Origin: CAWCQC01 sp963819905
Lineage (GTDB): Bacteria > Actinomycetota > Thermoleophilia > Gaiellales > Gaiellaceae
Direction of reading: 5' to 3'
DNA: 64,000 nt
NCBI GenBank assembly: GCA_963819905.1
Contig: CAWFXP010000009.1
Span: 1-64,000 of the forward strand
The notes beneath the pieces were generated by a model that saw only the letters and a list, made by a program, of their open reading frames with translations, had not been told where the DNA came from and did not search any database. Made by a program: the position numbers and the translations under genes. Of this stretch, positions 32,854 through 41,612 are shown piece by piece (position 1 is the first letter of the stretch; every line of letters starts with the position of its first letter).

Positions 32854-33471
32854 TCAGCCGAGAAGGGCGCGCTCGGCCATGTCGACGAGGACGGCTGCGG
32901 CCTTCTCGGGCGGTAGCCCACGTCCGCTCGCAAGCAGGTCGTAGGCGTCGAAGCTCGCGAGGACCCAGAGGACGTGGGCTGCGTGCTCGGGCGTCACTCC
33001 GCGCGCGAGGGCGTTCTGCTCGGCGAGCCGTCCGGCGAGCCAGGCCATGCCGCCCGTGCGCTCCTTCTCCGAGCGAGCGAGCGCCTGACCCACACCGGCG
33101 GGGTCGAGCTTGGCCATCGAGTTGAGAACCCGCAGAACATCACGGTGTGCCGCGTACATCTCGACGCCTCCCGCCAGGCCACCCCGCAGCGTCTCGCGCG
33201 CGTCGGGCTCGCGGACGGCGTCGAGGATCCGCTCGTAGCCGGAGGAGCCGGCGAGCAACTGGTCGGTGAGCGCGTCGAACAGGCCGCTGCGCGACCCGAA
33301 GACCAGATAGACGGTGGAGCGGGCGACGCGGGCCAGCCGAGCGACTTCGTCGACGCTGACGGGATCGGCGGGCGCGTCGCGCAGGCGGTCGTAGAGCGCG
33401 TCGAGGATCCGTTGCCGCGTCTCGGCGGCTGCCTCGGCGCGCAGTCGCTGCTCGTAGCGGCGCTTGCCCAT
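32854..33471 (-). CDS. TetR/AcrR-family repressor
   Basis: This 205-residue regulator has an N-terminal TetR helix-turn-helix (TRQRILDALYDRLRDAPADP, VDEVARLARVARSTVYLVFG) followed by a helical ligand-binding domain. It is divergent from an FAD monooxygenase, with a 90-base intergenic region holding a strong promoter. The usual arrangement is that the repressor controls this neighbour and itself, with an aromatic substrate or inhibitor as ligand. Confidence 0.88.
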   Translation of the reverse strand: MGKRRYEQRLRAEAAAETRQRILDALYDRLRDAPADPVSVDEVARLARVARSTVYLVFGSRSGLFDALTDQLLAGSSGYERILDAVREPDARETLRGGLAGGVEMYAAHRDVLRVLNSMAKLDPAGVGQALARSEKERTGGMAWLAGRLAEQNALARGVTPEHAAHVLWVLASFDAYDLLASGRGLPPEKAAAVLVDMAERALLG

Positions 33472-33493
33472 CTCCAGATGATACCTCTTTCAC

Positions 33494-33522
33494 TTGACAG
33501 AACGTCCATCCAAAGACATACT
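33494..33522 (+). promoter_or_regulatory. Housekeeping-type promoter for the FAD monooxygenase
   Basis: A perfect -35 box TTGACA (33494-33499) is followed after 17 bases by CATACT (33517-33522), a good -10 box. The start codon lies 40 bases further. The element is in the TetR/monooxygenase divergent region, where a repressor would be expected to bind over it. Confidence 0.6.
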
Positions 33523-33561
33523 GTCCGGGATGAGACACTACGTCCGACGAAATACGAGGTC

Positions 33562-35037
33562 ATGATGAAGCCGCAAGAGATTCCCGTTCTGATCGTCGGC
33601 GGCGGCCCCGCCGGCTTGACGTGCGCCGTGGCGCTCGCCCGCCACGGCATCGACTGCCTCCTCGTCGAGCGACGGCACGAGCCGTCGACGCATCCGAAGG
33701 CGACGGTCACGAGCACCCGGACGATGGAGCACCTCCGCGCGTGGGGTCTCGAGGAGCAGCTGCTCGCCGGTGGCGTCGACGTCGAGTGGCTGATGTGGCG
33801 GTGCCAGACGCTGTCCCGCGCCGCCGAAGGCAGTGCGGTCGAGGTCGGGTTGCCGACCCGAGCCCAAGCCGCACTCGTAAGCCCGACCGCGCCGGGCTGC
33901 CTGCCTCAGGATCACCTCGAGCGCGTTCTGCTCTCACATCTCCGTTCACTCGCGCCGGCGACGGTTTCGTTCGGAACGGAGCTCGTCGATCTCGCCGGCC
34001 GCGGTGACGGCGTCGACGTCACCCTTCGCGACCGGACAGGCGAGACGCGCCAAGTAAGGGCCGGCTACATCGTCGCCGCAGACGGCGCCTACAGCACGGT
34101 TCGGGCGGCCCTCGGAATCCCGTTTCGAGGCTCGGCCGACATCCTCGGAGGGGTCTCCACTCTCCTCCACGCGCCGCTCTGGTCGACGCTCGCGGATCAC
34201 CGGTACGGCATCTATTCGATCGAGCATCCGCGGGCCGAGAGCATCTTCCTTCCTGCGGGACGCGGCGACCGCTGGGGGTTCGGCTACCTCCTGGAGCCCG
34301 GCGTGACCGATCCGCGCTTGCCTTCACGGCGCGAGATGGCGGAGCTCATCCGCCTGACTTCCGGCATCCCGGACCTGCCCGTGCGGATCGCGCGGATCGC
34401 TTCGTTCACCTCGGCGGCCCAGCTCGCCGAGCGCTTTCGAGACGACCGCGTCTTCCTGATCGGGGACGCCGCGCACCGCGTCACGCCCCGGGGCGGAACC
34501 GGCATGAACACCGCGATCCACGACGGTCACGACCTCGGCTGGAAGCTCGCCTGGGTTCTCAAGAGCTGGGCGGGCCCGGCTCTTCTGGACAGCTACGAGC
34601 TCGAGCGTCGACCGGTCGCCGCGCACAACGCCGCCCGCTCGGCCGACCCCAAAGGGTCGCTTCGAAGCGTCGCGGACGAACTACGAGTCGACCTGGGTGG
34701 GCGCATCGCGCACCATTGGGTTGCCACGCCGAACGGCCGCGTGTCAACCCTCGATCTCCTCGGGCCGGGCTTCACACTGTTGACCGGACCGGGCCACGAC
34801 GGCTGGCGCGCGGCCTCGAAGAGCGTCTCGGACGGAGCGCCGCTCGTCTGCCATCGGCTCGACGACATCACCGCCCGAGCCCTCGGGATCCGCCCGGGAG
34901 GCGCGCTGCTCGTCCGGCCCGACGGCCTCCCTGCCGAGTACTGGGCAGACGCTGTTGACGCTCGCTCGCTCCTCGAGGGCGCGACCGGGGGCTTCGGCTC
35001 GGTTCGTGGTACGGGCTTGAGGGCAGCGGCGGCCTGA
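33562..35037 (+). CDS. FAD-dependent aromatic monooxygenase (PheA/TfdB type)
   Basis: This 491-residue flavoprotein hydroxylase is of the PHBH class. FAD motifs are LIVGGGPAGLTCAVALARHG at the start, the DG motif VAADGAYSTVRAALGI, and GDAAHRVTPRGGTGMNTAIH near residue 310. The C-terminal thioredoxin-like region is short. Substrates of this class are phenols, polyketides or drugs such as rifamycins. ATGs at 33562 and 33565 are both possible. It has its own promoter and the divergent TetR gene, suggesting inducible detoxification or catabolism. Confidence 0.88.
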   Translation: MMKPQEIPVLIVGGGPAGLTCAVALARHGIDCLLVERRHEPSTHPKATVTSTRTMEHLRAWGLEEQLLAGGVDVEWLMWRCQTLSRAAEGSAVEVGLPTRAQAALVSPTAPGCLPQDHLERVLLSHLRSLAPATVSFGTELVDLAGRGDGVDVTLRDRTGETRQVRAGYIVAADGAYSTVRAALGIPFRGSADILGGVSTLLHAPLWSTLADHRYGIYSIEHPRAESIFLPAGRGDRWGFGYLLEPGVTDPRLPSRREMAELIRLTSGIPDLPVRIARIASFTSAAQLAERFRDDRVFLIGDAAHRVTPRGGTGMNTAIHDGHDLGWKLAWVLKSWAGPALLDSYELERRPVAAHNAARSADPKGSLRSVADELRVDLGGRIAHHWVATPNGRVSTLDLLGPGFTLLTGPGHDGWRAASKSVSDGAPLVCHRLDDITARALGIRPGGALLVRPDGLPAEYWADAVDARSLLEGATGGFGSVRGTGLRAAAA

Positions 35038-35076
35038 GGCCACCCGGCAGGCGGCCGCATCCGGCAAGGTACGCGC

Positions 35077-36525
35077 ATGGCCGACGGTGACATGGCCCGC
35101 CTGTTCCACCGGCTCACCTCGTACGAGCCCGACCGGGACTGGACCGACACCGTCGACGACCCCTGGCTCATCAGGACGTTCGAGCCGAACGACCTCGCCA
35201 CGCTGCCTCCGCCTGTCAAGGCCTTCCCGACGGAGCTACCCGTGCTTCCGCTTCCGCACGAGCTGCCTCCTTCTGACGGGGGCACGCTCGCTGTCCTGGC
35301 CGGTCGCGAGACGGGAGCACCTCTCGATCTCTCCCAGCTCGCGCGCCTGCTCTACCTCTCGGCGGGGATCGTCCGCACCACGAAGTCGAGGAGCGGAATG
35401 ACCGTCCTCTTTCGTGCCGCAGGGTCGGCGGGCGCGCGGTTCCCGCTCGAGGTCTACGTCGTGATTCCCGGGGGAACGACCGACCTGCCGCCCGGGGTGC
35501 ATGCCTACCGGCCCGTCGAGCACGCCCTGCTGCAGGTAGGCCCGCCGCCGGCCGGTGGAACGCCGGCGCTGGTCGTCACCGGCGTGCCGTGGCGCACCGG
35601 CTGGCGCTACCGCGAGCGCGGATACCGGCACATCTTCTGGGACGCCGGGACGCTTCTGTCACAGCAGATCGCTCTCGCCGCGAGCGCGGGTGTGCCCGCC
35701 CACCTCTATACGGAGTTTCCCGACCTCGAGCTGCGCGACCTCGTCGGCGCCGACGGGATCGCGGAGCTCCCCGTGGCGATCCTCGCCCTCGGCGAGAGTC
35801 GGCCGGGCTGGGCTCCTTCGGAACGGGGTGTGCGGGGCTCGATCGACTCGTCGCCGCTCGAGTTCCCGCTCGTTACCGCGACGCACTGGGCCGGCATCAG
35901 CTCGTCCTGGGGCGAGCCGTGGACGTCCGGTGACCCCGTCAGCGAGCAGCTTCCCGACTCGCCGACGGTGGAGGAGACCATCTACCGCCGTGGGTCGGCA
36001 CGACTCATGGATCCCTCTCAAGGGGTGCAACGCGAGGTGCTCGATACGGCGCTGGCGGTCGCACTTCGAGGGATAGACCTGCCGCATTTCGTGGCCGTCC
36101 ACGACGTCGACGGCCTCTCGCCGGGGCTGTACCGCTGGCCGGATCTAACGAGGCCGGTGCGGAGCGGAAACCTGCGGAAAGAGCTGCGGCGGATCGCCCT
36201 GGGGCAAGGGCTGGCGGGCGACGCCGCGTTCGTCGTGATCGGCGCCGCCGACCTCACCTCGATCTCCGACCGCCGCTACCGCGAGCTGCAGCTCGCCGCC
36301 GGCATCGTGGAGGGTCGGCTCCATCTCGCCGCCTACGCGCTCGGGTTTGGCGCCTCGGGCATGACCTTCCTCGACTCCGAGATCCCCGAGCTCCTGCAGC
36401 AGGATCTCGCCGCCATGCTCTTCACCTGCGTCGGGGTCCCGGAGTACGCGAACAAGCGAGCCGGGCGGCCCGGCGAGCCCGTCGTCGTTCGCCAGGTCAT
36501 GCCACGGCTGGACGACGAGGGGTGA
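35077..36525 (+). CDS. SagB/ThcOx-type double nitroreductase-fold protein
   Basis: This 482-residue protein has two FMN-dependent nitroreductase-like halves. The first half has RLLYLSAGIVRT and RFPLEVYVVI, ending GYRHIFWDAGTLLSQQIALA. The second begins TVEETIYRRGSARLMDP and ends LHLAAYALGFGASGMTFLDS, the usual FMN-side segment. SagB-type enzymes oxidise azolines during peptide modification, but no cyclodehydratase or precursor-peptide gene is nearby. A stand-alone redox role is therefore more likely. It begins 39 bases after the monooxygenase stop and may be in the same transcript. Confidence 0.8.
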   Translation: MADGDMARLFHRLTSYEPDRDWTDTVDDPWLIRTFEPNDLATLPPPVKAFPTELPVLPLPHELPPSDGGTLAVLAGRETGAPLDLSQLARLLYLSAGIVRTTKSRSGMTVLFRAAGSAGARFPLEVYVVIPGGTTDLPPGVHAYRPVEHALLQVGPPPAGGTPALVVTGVPWRTGWRYRERGYRHIFWDAGTLLSQQIALAASAGVPAHLYTEFPDLELRDLVGADGIAELPVAILALGESRPGWAPSERGVRGSIDSSPLEFPLVTATHWAGISSSWGEPWTSGDPVSEQLPDSPTVEETIYRRGSARLMDPSQGVQREVLDTALAVALRGIDLPHFVAVHDVDGLSPGLYRWPDLTRPVRSGNLRKELRRIALGQGLAGDAAFVVIGAADLTSISDRRYRELQLAAGIVEGRLHLAAYALGFGASGMTFLDSEIPELLQQDLAAMLFTCVGVPEYANKRAGRPGEPVVVRQVMPRLDDEG

Positions 36526-36606
36526 GAAGGCCGATCCTGATCGAGGAAGGCGAGCTCAGGTGAGCACCACGCGAAGCGAAAGGGCTAACCGCGAGCGTCG
36601 AGCCGA

Positions 36607-36948
36607 TCAGTCGTCGCCCGATCCGTCCTGGTCGTTGGCGCCGTCGTCGTCGGCGTCCTGCCCGATCACGTTGAAGGCCTCGTCGAGGTTGACCTCGACC
36701 TGGCTTCCGTCCGCAAGCCGGATCTCGACGCCGTAGGCAGCTCCGTCGTCGCCGACCTCCGTCTCCGTGACCGTGCCGCCGCCCGTATGCGCCAGCGCGG
36801 CCGCCGTTGCGCGGTCGAGCGCAGAACCGGTGAGCGCGGCGTCGTCGTCAATACCGCCGCCCCCGGCTGCTATCGCGATGCCGGTCATGAGCCCCGCCGC
36901 GACGAGGGCGATCGTACAGACGAGCACCAGCTTACGGGTCCGAGTCAT
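36607..36948 (-). CDS. Exported PepSY-like protein
   Basis: This 113-residue protein has a signal peptide (LVLVCTIALVAAGLMTGIAI) and a PepSY-like domain (LDRATAAALAHTGGGTVTET, VEIRLADGSQVEVNLDEAFN). The C-terminus is a run of Asp/Gly. PepSY modules bind or inhibit proteases, or act as extracytoplasmic sensors. It stands alone between the SagB gene and the arginine-deiminase-family gene. Confidence 0.75.
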   Translation of the reverse strand: MTRTRKLVLVCTIALVAAGLMTGIAIAAGGGGIDDDAALTGSALDRATAAALAHTGGGTVTETEVGDDGAAYGVEIRLADGSQVEVNLDEAFNVIGQDADDDGANDQDGSGDD

Positions 36949-37071
36949 TCGTAGCCTCCTGGATGTGGTCGTCGTTCATGTTCCAGGGTAGGGGTGAATC
37001 GTGAGACGAGAATTAGAGCGCCGCGACGGTCATACTCACGATACCCAGGGTTCGAGTCAGGGAGGATGATG

Positions 37072-38010
37072 ATGACCTCGGTCGAGTTGACGACACCGCT
37101 GCGAGCACGCGTCCAAGGCGGCGGCACACCCCGCCCCGAACGCTGGGGTATCGAGAACGAGTACGGCGTGCTCCAGGATGTGCTGCTCGGCTCCGCCGAC
37201 GGTTTCGCCTGGCTGGGCGAGGAGAACGCGAAGTACTCGGCGCTCGTTCGCGAGTCGCTGCGGCTCGGGCGGCGCTTCGACCGAGACGCTGCTTTCGCGC
37301 AGTACGCGGAGATGGTCGACTGCTACCGGCAGGCCGACGTGGCGGTGCATGAGCTCGCGGCGAAGGACGAGCTCGCCTACGGCGTCTATGCCCGGGATTC
37401 GTCCTTCATGACGCCGTTCGGCGCCGTCATCTGCCAGCTCGCCAGTCCCCGCCGCCGGGGTGAGTACGCGACAACGCTGCGTTTCTACGTCGAGCACGAC
37501 ATCCCCGTCTACGACCTCGTCTCGGCAGGATGCTTCGAAGGCGGCGACTTCAACCTCGTGCTGCCCGATGCAGCGCTGATCGGCTACACGGGCGGGCGCG
37601 GGGAAGAGGTCGCGGCCAAGCAGGTCGGCGCCTGGATGGAGGCCGAAGGGCTCGAGGTCGTCTATGCGCCGATCGACGAGTTCTACGTCCACATCGACCT
37701 CATGGTCTGCATGGTCGCGCCCGGTCTCGCCGCCGTCTGCCTCGATACGACGCCGCCGGACATCGTCACCTGGCTGCGCGGCAAGGGAGTCGAGATCGTG
37801 CCCGTCTCGTTTCGCGAGACGATGGGCCTCGGCTGCAACGTGGTCGCTCTCGGGAACGAGCGTGTGCTCTCGACATCGTTCGCGAGTGACCTGAACGCCC
37901 GGCTGCGGGCGCTCGGGCTCGAGGTCTTCGACCCGTGCATGGATCAGTTCCTCTGGGCCGGTGGAGGGGTGCACTGCATGTGCCAGCCGCTTCGCCGTGA
38001 CCGGGACTGA
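37072..38010 (+). CDS. Arginine deiminase/DDAH-family amidinohydrolase
   Basis: This 312-residue enzyme has the pentein (guanidino-group modifying) fold. Catalytic parts are visible: CFEGGDF (Glu/Asp pair near 155-159), His207 in FYVHIDLMV and Cys302 in the final GGGVHCMCQPL. Arginine deiminases, dimethylarginine hydrolases and amidinotransferases share these. Its length is closest to DDAH-like proteins, so the substrate is a free guanidine such as arginine or methylated arginine. Three ATGs lie in a row at 37066-37074. The third has the best distance from GGAGG and is used here. It is 140 bases upstream of the osmC-like gene. Confidence 0.85.
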   Translation: MTSVELTTPLRARVQGGGTPRPERWGIENEYGVLQDVLLGSADGFAWLGEENAKYSALVRESLRLGRRFDRDAAFAQYAEMVDCYRQADVAVHELAAKDELAYGVYARDSSFMTPFGAVICQLASPRRRGEYATTLRFYVEHDIPVYDLVSAGCFEGGDFNLVLPDAALIGYTGGRGEEVAAKQVGAWMEAEGLEVVYAPIDEFYVHIDLMVCMVAPGLAAVCLDTTPPDIVTWLRGKGVEIVPVSFRETMGLGCNVVALGNERVLSTSFASDLNARLRALGLEVFDPCMDQFLWAGGGVHCMCQPLRRDRD

Positions 38011-38150
38011 CGAGGCCGGACGGCAGACGAGGCACTGCCCGTCCTCGCCGATAACGAGCCGGTTCCCGTCCACGAAGGCGATGCGACCCGCGTCCGGGAG
38101 AGTGACCGTCCGGCGAGGACTAAGCTGTCGGCGAACCGAAGGAGGAACCG

Positions 38151-38588
38151 ATGGCACCCCTGACCTGGAGCGCGGAGACGTCGTCGAGCGGGATGCCCGG
38201 CCGCGCGCTCGGTCGCGTTCGGACGAACAACTTCGTGGTCGACGACTACGGCTTCCCGCCGTACAACGGACCGGGTGAGGAGCCGGGCGCAGCCGAGCTC
38301 TTCCTCTCGGGAATCACGGCCTGCGCCGTCCTCATGGTCGAGCGAATCGCGAGAACCGAGGGCGTACCGCTCGAACACGTCCGCGCCGTCATGGACGGCT
38401 CGCGCGACCCCGACGCAGCTCAGGACGGGCCGCCGACGTTCGACTCGGCTCGACTTACGTTCGAGTTCAGAGGGCTGACGACGGAGCAGGCCGGCCAGCT
38501 CGTCGAGGCGTTCAAGGGCCGGTGACCGCTGTACGGCTCGGTCGCAGTTGCGACCCCTGACACCGTTGTCGAGTTCGTCGTCGTCTGA
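38151..38588 (+). CDS. OsmC-family peroxidase with probable UGA-encoded selenocysteine
   Basis: OsmC proteins reduce organic hydroperoxides with two conserved cysteines. The first is Cys58 in SGITACAVLMVERIA. The literal frame stops at TGA 38523-38525 after VEAFKGR. Translation past it gives PLYGSVAVATPDTVVEFVVV to a TGA at 38586, exactly the family's usual ending, in which 'RCPlYgtva' carries the second cysteine. The TGA thus replaces that Cys codon, and residue 125 is probably selenocysteine. A perfect hairpin lies about 15-30 bases downstream. The ribosome site is AAGGAGG. The extension overlaps the next gene start. A nonsense mutation or base error remains possible, because selA/B/C are not in this window. 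Confidence 0.68.
38540..38555 (+). promoter_or_regulatory. Candidate bacterial SECIS hairpin
   Basis: GGTCGC (38540-38545), loop AGTT, GCGACC (38550-38555) form a perfect six-base-pair hairpin whose loop starts 21 bases after the TGA and contains a G followed by U. Bacterial SECIS elements sit right after the UGA with an apical loop at about this distance and a key G in the loop. The fold is also part of the coding extension. Confidence 0.55.
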
Positions 38589-38928
38589 GCCGGCGGAGGA
38601 CTTCGCCGAGATCGTCCGGGAGGCGCTCGCCGAGCTTCCACCGGACATCGCGCGGCAGATCGACAACGTCGCGATCGATGTCGCCGACGAGGCTCCCGGC
38701 CGACCGAACCTGCTCGGCCTCTACCAGGGCGTCCCGTTGACCAGACGCACCTCGTCGTACGTCTTCGCGTTGCCGGACCGGATCACGCTCTACCGACGCC
38801 CGATCGAGCGCGTCGCGCGGGGCGACCCCAAGCGGCTGCGGGCCGAGATCCGGCACGTCGTCGTCCACGAGCTGGCTCACCACTTCGGCATCTCGGACGA
38901 GCGCCTGCGGGAGCTCGATCGCTACTGA
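38566..38928 (+). CDS. Small zinc metallopeptidase-family protein (zincin-like)
   Basis: This protein of about 120 residues belongs to the 'metallopeptidase family' of short zincins. The zinc motif is HELAHHFG in VVHELAHHFGISDERL, followed by the conserved RLRELDRY end. The region GLYQGVPLTRRTSSYVFALP is also typical. No ATG is available. TTG at 38566 gives the usual N-terminus and lies inside the OsmC extension, so ribosomes reading through the UGA would reach it. The 3' end overlaps the convergent ATPase gene by seven bases. Confidence 0.78.
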   Translation: MSSSSSSEPAEDFAEIVREALAELPPDIARQIDNVAIDVADEAPGRPNLLGLYQGVPLTRRTSSYVFALPDRITLYRRPIERVARGDPKRLRAEIRHVVVHELAHHFGISDERLRELDRY

Positions 38929-40091
38929 GCCGTCCTGAGGATCCACTCGGCGAGAAACGGCTCGGCAATGCGGTACACACGCCCCTCACGAGCGACGAGC
39001 TCGGCGTTCGTCAGCGAACCGAGCGCCCGCTGCACGGTCGACGCGCCGGGGAGCTGATGCCGGCGGCGGTACTCCTCGGTCAACGGCCGCCCGTCCTCGA
39101 CAGCGAGGGCCTGTAGCACCAGCCGCTGGGCGGTCGCGGCCCTCTCCCAGACGAGGCTGAAGTGCGCGTGCTCGGAATGGACGACCGTCGCCAGCGCCTC
39201 GTCGAGGTCGGCAGGCGTCGCTTCGCCGCCGTCCGGCGTCTCGTCCCAAAGGAAGTAGCTGAGCTCCTGCGTCGCATAGGGATGCCCCGACGTGATCGTC
39301 AGGAGGCGGGCGGTCACTTCTCCGCCGACCGCCCGTCCAGTCTCTGCGAACCGCCGGGCGATGTACTCGGCGAAGGGCGCCGGGGCGATCGGGCCGAGCT
39401 CCATCTGCCGGGCACTTCGCCAGAACGGCTCGTTCTCGTCGTTGAAGATCCGCTCCATCATGTGGCGCTTGCTGCCGAGATAGACGTGGGAGACCTCGGG
39501 CTGCTCCTGGAAGACCGAACGCATGAGCTTCGGCAGGTTGCGGTCGATCTCGACGATCTCCTGGAACTCGTCCAGCACGATCGCGACCCGGCGGCCGCGC
39601 TCCGCGCCGAGCTGACCCGGGAGCTGGAGGAGCCGCTCGAGCGTCGCGTCCACGTCCTCGAGCCGATGCGCCACGTCGAAGCTGAAGCTCGGCGACCCGT
39701 CGTCCGGGCTGACGGTGATCACGGGCGCGATGCGAAGCCCCCGGAAGACCCGCAGCCGCTCTCGTGCCCGAAAGAGCGGTGACGCGACGTCCTCGTGGAT
39801 CGTCCGGGCGAGCTTCTCGGCAAGACGGCCCTTCGTCGGGGTCGTCATCAGATCGACGTGGGCCACGAGCACGCCCCCGGCGATCAGCCGCTGCGAGACG
39901 TGCCAGAGGAGCGACGACTTGCCGTACCTGCGCGGCGCGAAGACGACGACGTCCTGGCCGTTCAGGGCGTCCGTCTCGAGCGCCGCGATCTCCTTCTCCC
40001 GGTCGGCGAACGCGTCGTCGAGGGCGAGTGCCCCGTAGCGAAAGGGGTTACGGATCGAGTCGGCCACTCGTCCTCGAGTCTTCGGCGCCAT
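38922..40091 (-). CDS. AAA-type ATPase with winged-helix C-terminus (COG1672-like)
   Basis: This 389-residue ATPase is of the archaeal-type ATP-binding family. It begins NPFRYGALALDDAFADREKE, has the Walker A motif VVFAPRRYGKSSLL and Walker B VAIVLDEFQEI, and the sensor region HVYLGSKRHMMERIFND. The C-terminal 80 residues form a winged helix (RLVLQALAVEDGRPLTEEYR). Members are common in archaea and sporadic in bacteria, and their role is unknown; DNA-related or defence functions are guessed. The gene starts next to an inverted repeat at 40105. Confidence 0.8.
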   Translation of the reverse strand: MAPKTRGRVADSIRNPFRYGALALDDAFADREKEIAALETDALNGQDVVVFAPRRYGKSSLLWHVSQRLIAGGVLVAHVDLMTTPTKGRLAEKLARTIHEDVASPLFRARERLRVFRGLRIAPVITVSPDDGSPSFSFDVAHRLEDVDATLERLLQLPGQLGAERGRRVAIVLDEFQEIVEIDRNLPKLMRSVFQEQPEVSHVYLGSKRHMMERIFNDENEPFWRSARQMELGPIAPAPFAEYIARRFAETGRAVGGEVTARLLTITSGHPYATQELSYFLWDETPDGGEATPADLDEALATVVHSEHAHFSLVWERAATAQRLVLQALAVEDGRPLTEEYRRRHQLPGASTVQRALGSLTNAELVAREGRVYRIAEPFLAEWILRTAQ

Positions 40092-40104
40092 TCTACGCGA
40101 TGTT

Positions 40105-40128
40105 GCGTTACGCGTTTATGCATAACGC
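40105..40128. promoter_or_regulatory. Inverted repeat in the divergent ATPase/gcvPA promoter region
   Basis: GCGTTA (40105-40110) and TAACGC (40123-40128) flank CGCGTTTATGCA, an A/T-richer island in very GC-rich DNA. The repeat lies 13 bases upstream of the ATPase start and 87 bases upstream of gcvPA. It looks like a dimeric repressor site or a promoter -10 region. Confidence 0.45.
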
Positions 40129-40214
40129 ACTATGGCGTTGCCGCCCGGGGTTGACACGCGGCTCCCCCTCTCGTACCAATCGGCGCAGCCGCGGCGAGCG
40201 TCCCCGAGGAGGCG

Positions 40215-41612
40215 ATGGCATTGAGCGAGCAGGTTGCCCACCCGTACATCCCGAACTCGGCGCCTGCTACCACGGCCGAGATGCTCGCCGAGGTGGGCGT
40301 CGAGGAGATCGACGAGCTCTTCGCCGTCGTTCCCGAGCGTCTGCGCCTCCGTGCGCCCCTCGACCTGCCGCCGGCCCTGGCGTCCGAGGCCGAGCTCCGG
40401 CGCGCCTTCGACCGGGCGCTCGCCGAGAACCGGTCGTGCGACGACCTGCTGTCGTTCCTCGGCGGCGGGTGCTGGCAGCACCACGTGCCTGCCGTCTGCG
40501 ACGAGATCGGCTCGCGCGGCGAGTTCACGACCGCGTTCTTCGGCCTCGGGCCCGCTTCGACGTTCGGCGCCTACCAGGCGCTGTTCGAGTACCAGAGCCT
40601 GATCGCGGAGCTCGTCGACCTCGATCTCGCCACCGTTCCGACATACGACTGGGGCTGGAGCGCAGCGATCTCGATCCTGATCGCGGCGCGGGTCAGCGGA
40701 CGGTCGCGCGTGCTCCTCGCGCGCAGCGCCGGGCCGCATCGCCGCCGCCAGATCAACTCGCGACTGCCCGCCGGGATGTCGACGACGGAGATCCCGTTCC
40801 TGCCCGAGACCGGCACCCTCGACCTCGACGCGCTCGCAGCGGAGCTCGACGGGGCGGCCGCGCTCTACCTCGAGATGCCGAGCTACCTCGGTGTCCTCGA
40901 CCCGCAAGCACACGCCATCGCCGAGCTCGTCCACGACCGTGGGGCGAAGCTGATCGTCGGCGCCGACCCCGTCTCCCTCGGCGTCGTCACGCCCCCAGGC
41001 AGCTACGGCGCGGATCTCGCCTGCGGCGATCTCCAGCCGCTCGGCCACCACATGAGCGCCGGGGGCACATCGGCCGGTTTCCTGGTCACGCGGCTCGACG
41101 AGCAGCTCGTCGCCGAGCTGCCGGCGATCTATCTCGTCGCCGTGCCGACCACGCGGCCGGGCGAGCACGACTACTTCTGGGGGAACTTCGAGTCGACGTC
41201 CTACGAGACGCGAGGCCACGCGACCGACTTCACCGGCTGCAGCTCGGCGCTCGCCGGCATCGTCGCCGCCACGTACCTCTCGCTGCTCGGCCCGGCCGGC
41301 ATGCGTGACCTGGGAGAGACGATCCTGCTCCGGCGCGACCACGCGATCGGTCGCCTCACGGAGATCCCGAGCCTCGTCGCGAGCCGGTTCACTGCTCCCG
41401 GCTTCAAGGAGTGGGTCGTCGACTTCGAGCCGAGCGGGCGCTCCGTCGAGGAGGTGAACGCCGCGCTCCTCGAGCGGGGAATCCTGGGCGGCATACCGCT
41501 CGGCTCGAGCTACCCGGAGCTCGGTCGGGCAGCGCTCTACTGCGTGACGGAGCGGCACACGGAGGAGGACATCGACCGACTCGTGTCGGCGCTCGAGGAG
41601 GTGCTCCGATGA
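40215..41612 (+). CDS. gcvPA: Glycine dehydrogenase (decarboxylating) subunit 1-like protein
   Basis: This 465-residue PLP-fold protein matches the N-terminal half of the glycine cleavage P-protein: HPYIPNSAPATTAEMLAEVG, LGGGCWQHHVPAVCDEIGSR, FGAYQALFEYQSLIAELVDL. In place of the usual 'YDGATA' segment it has PTYDWGWSAAISIL, and other conserved stretches also differ, so it is a divergent member. The stop overlaps the gcvPB start as ATGA. No gcvT, gcvH or lpd is adjacent. It may form a P-protein with changed substrate or partners. Confidence 0.82.
   Translation: MALSEQVAHPYIPNSAPATTAEMLAEVGVEEIDELFAVVPERLRLRAPLDLPPALASEAELRRAFDRALAENRSCDDLLSFLGGGCWQHHVPAVCDEIGSRGEFTTAFFGLGPASTFGAYQALFEYQSLIAELVDLDLATVPTYDWGWSAAISILIAARVSGRSRVLLARSAGPHRRRQINSRLPAGMSTTEIPFLPETGTLDLDALAAELDGAAALYLEMPSYLGVLDPQAHAIAELVHDRGAKLIVGADPVSLGVVTPPGSYGADLACGDLQPLGHHMSAGGTSAGFLVTRLDEQLVAELPAIYLVAVPTTRPGEHDYFWGNFESTSYETRGHATDFTGCSSALAGIVAATYLSLLGPAGMRDLGETILLRRDHAIGRLTEIPSLVASRFTAPGFKEWVVDFEPSGRSVEEVNAALLERGILGGIPLGSSYPELGRAALYCVTERHTEEDIDRLVSALEEVLR

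Noticed and set aside
37944..38157. Minus-strand frame with VTLPDAGRIAFVDGNRLVIG
   Set aside because: Looks protein-like for about 35 residues but overlaps the real gene end and has no family, start signal or neighbours to support it.
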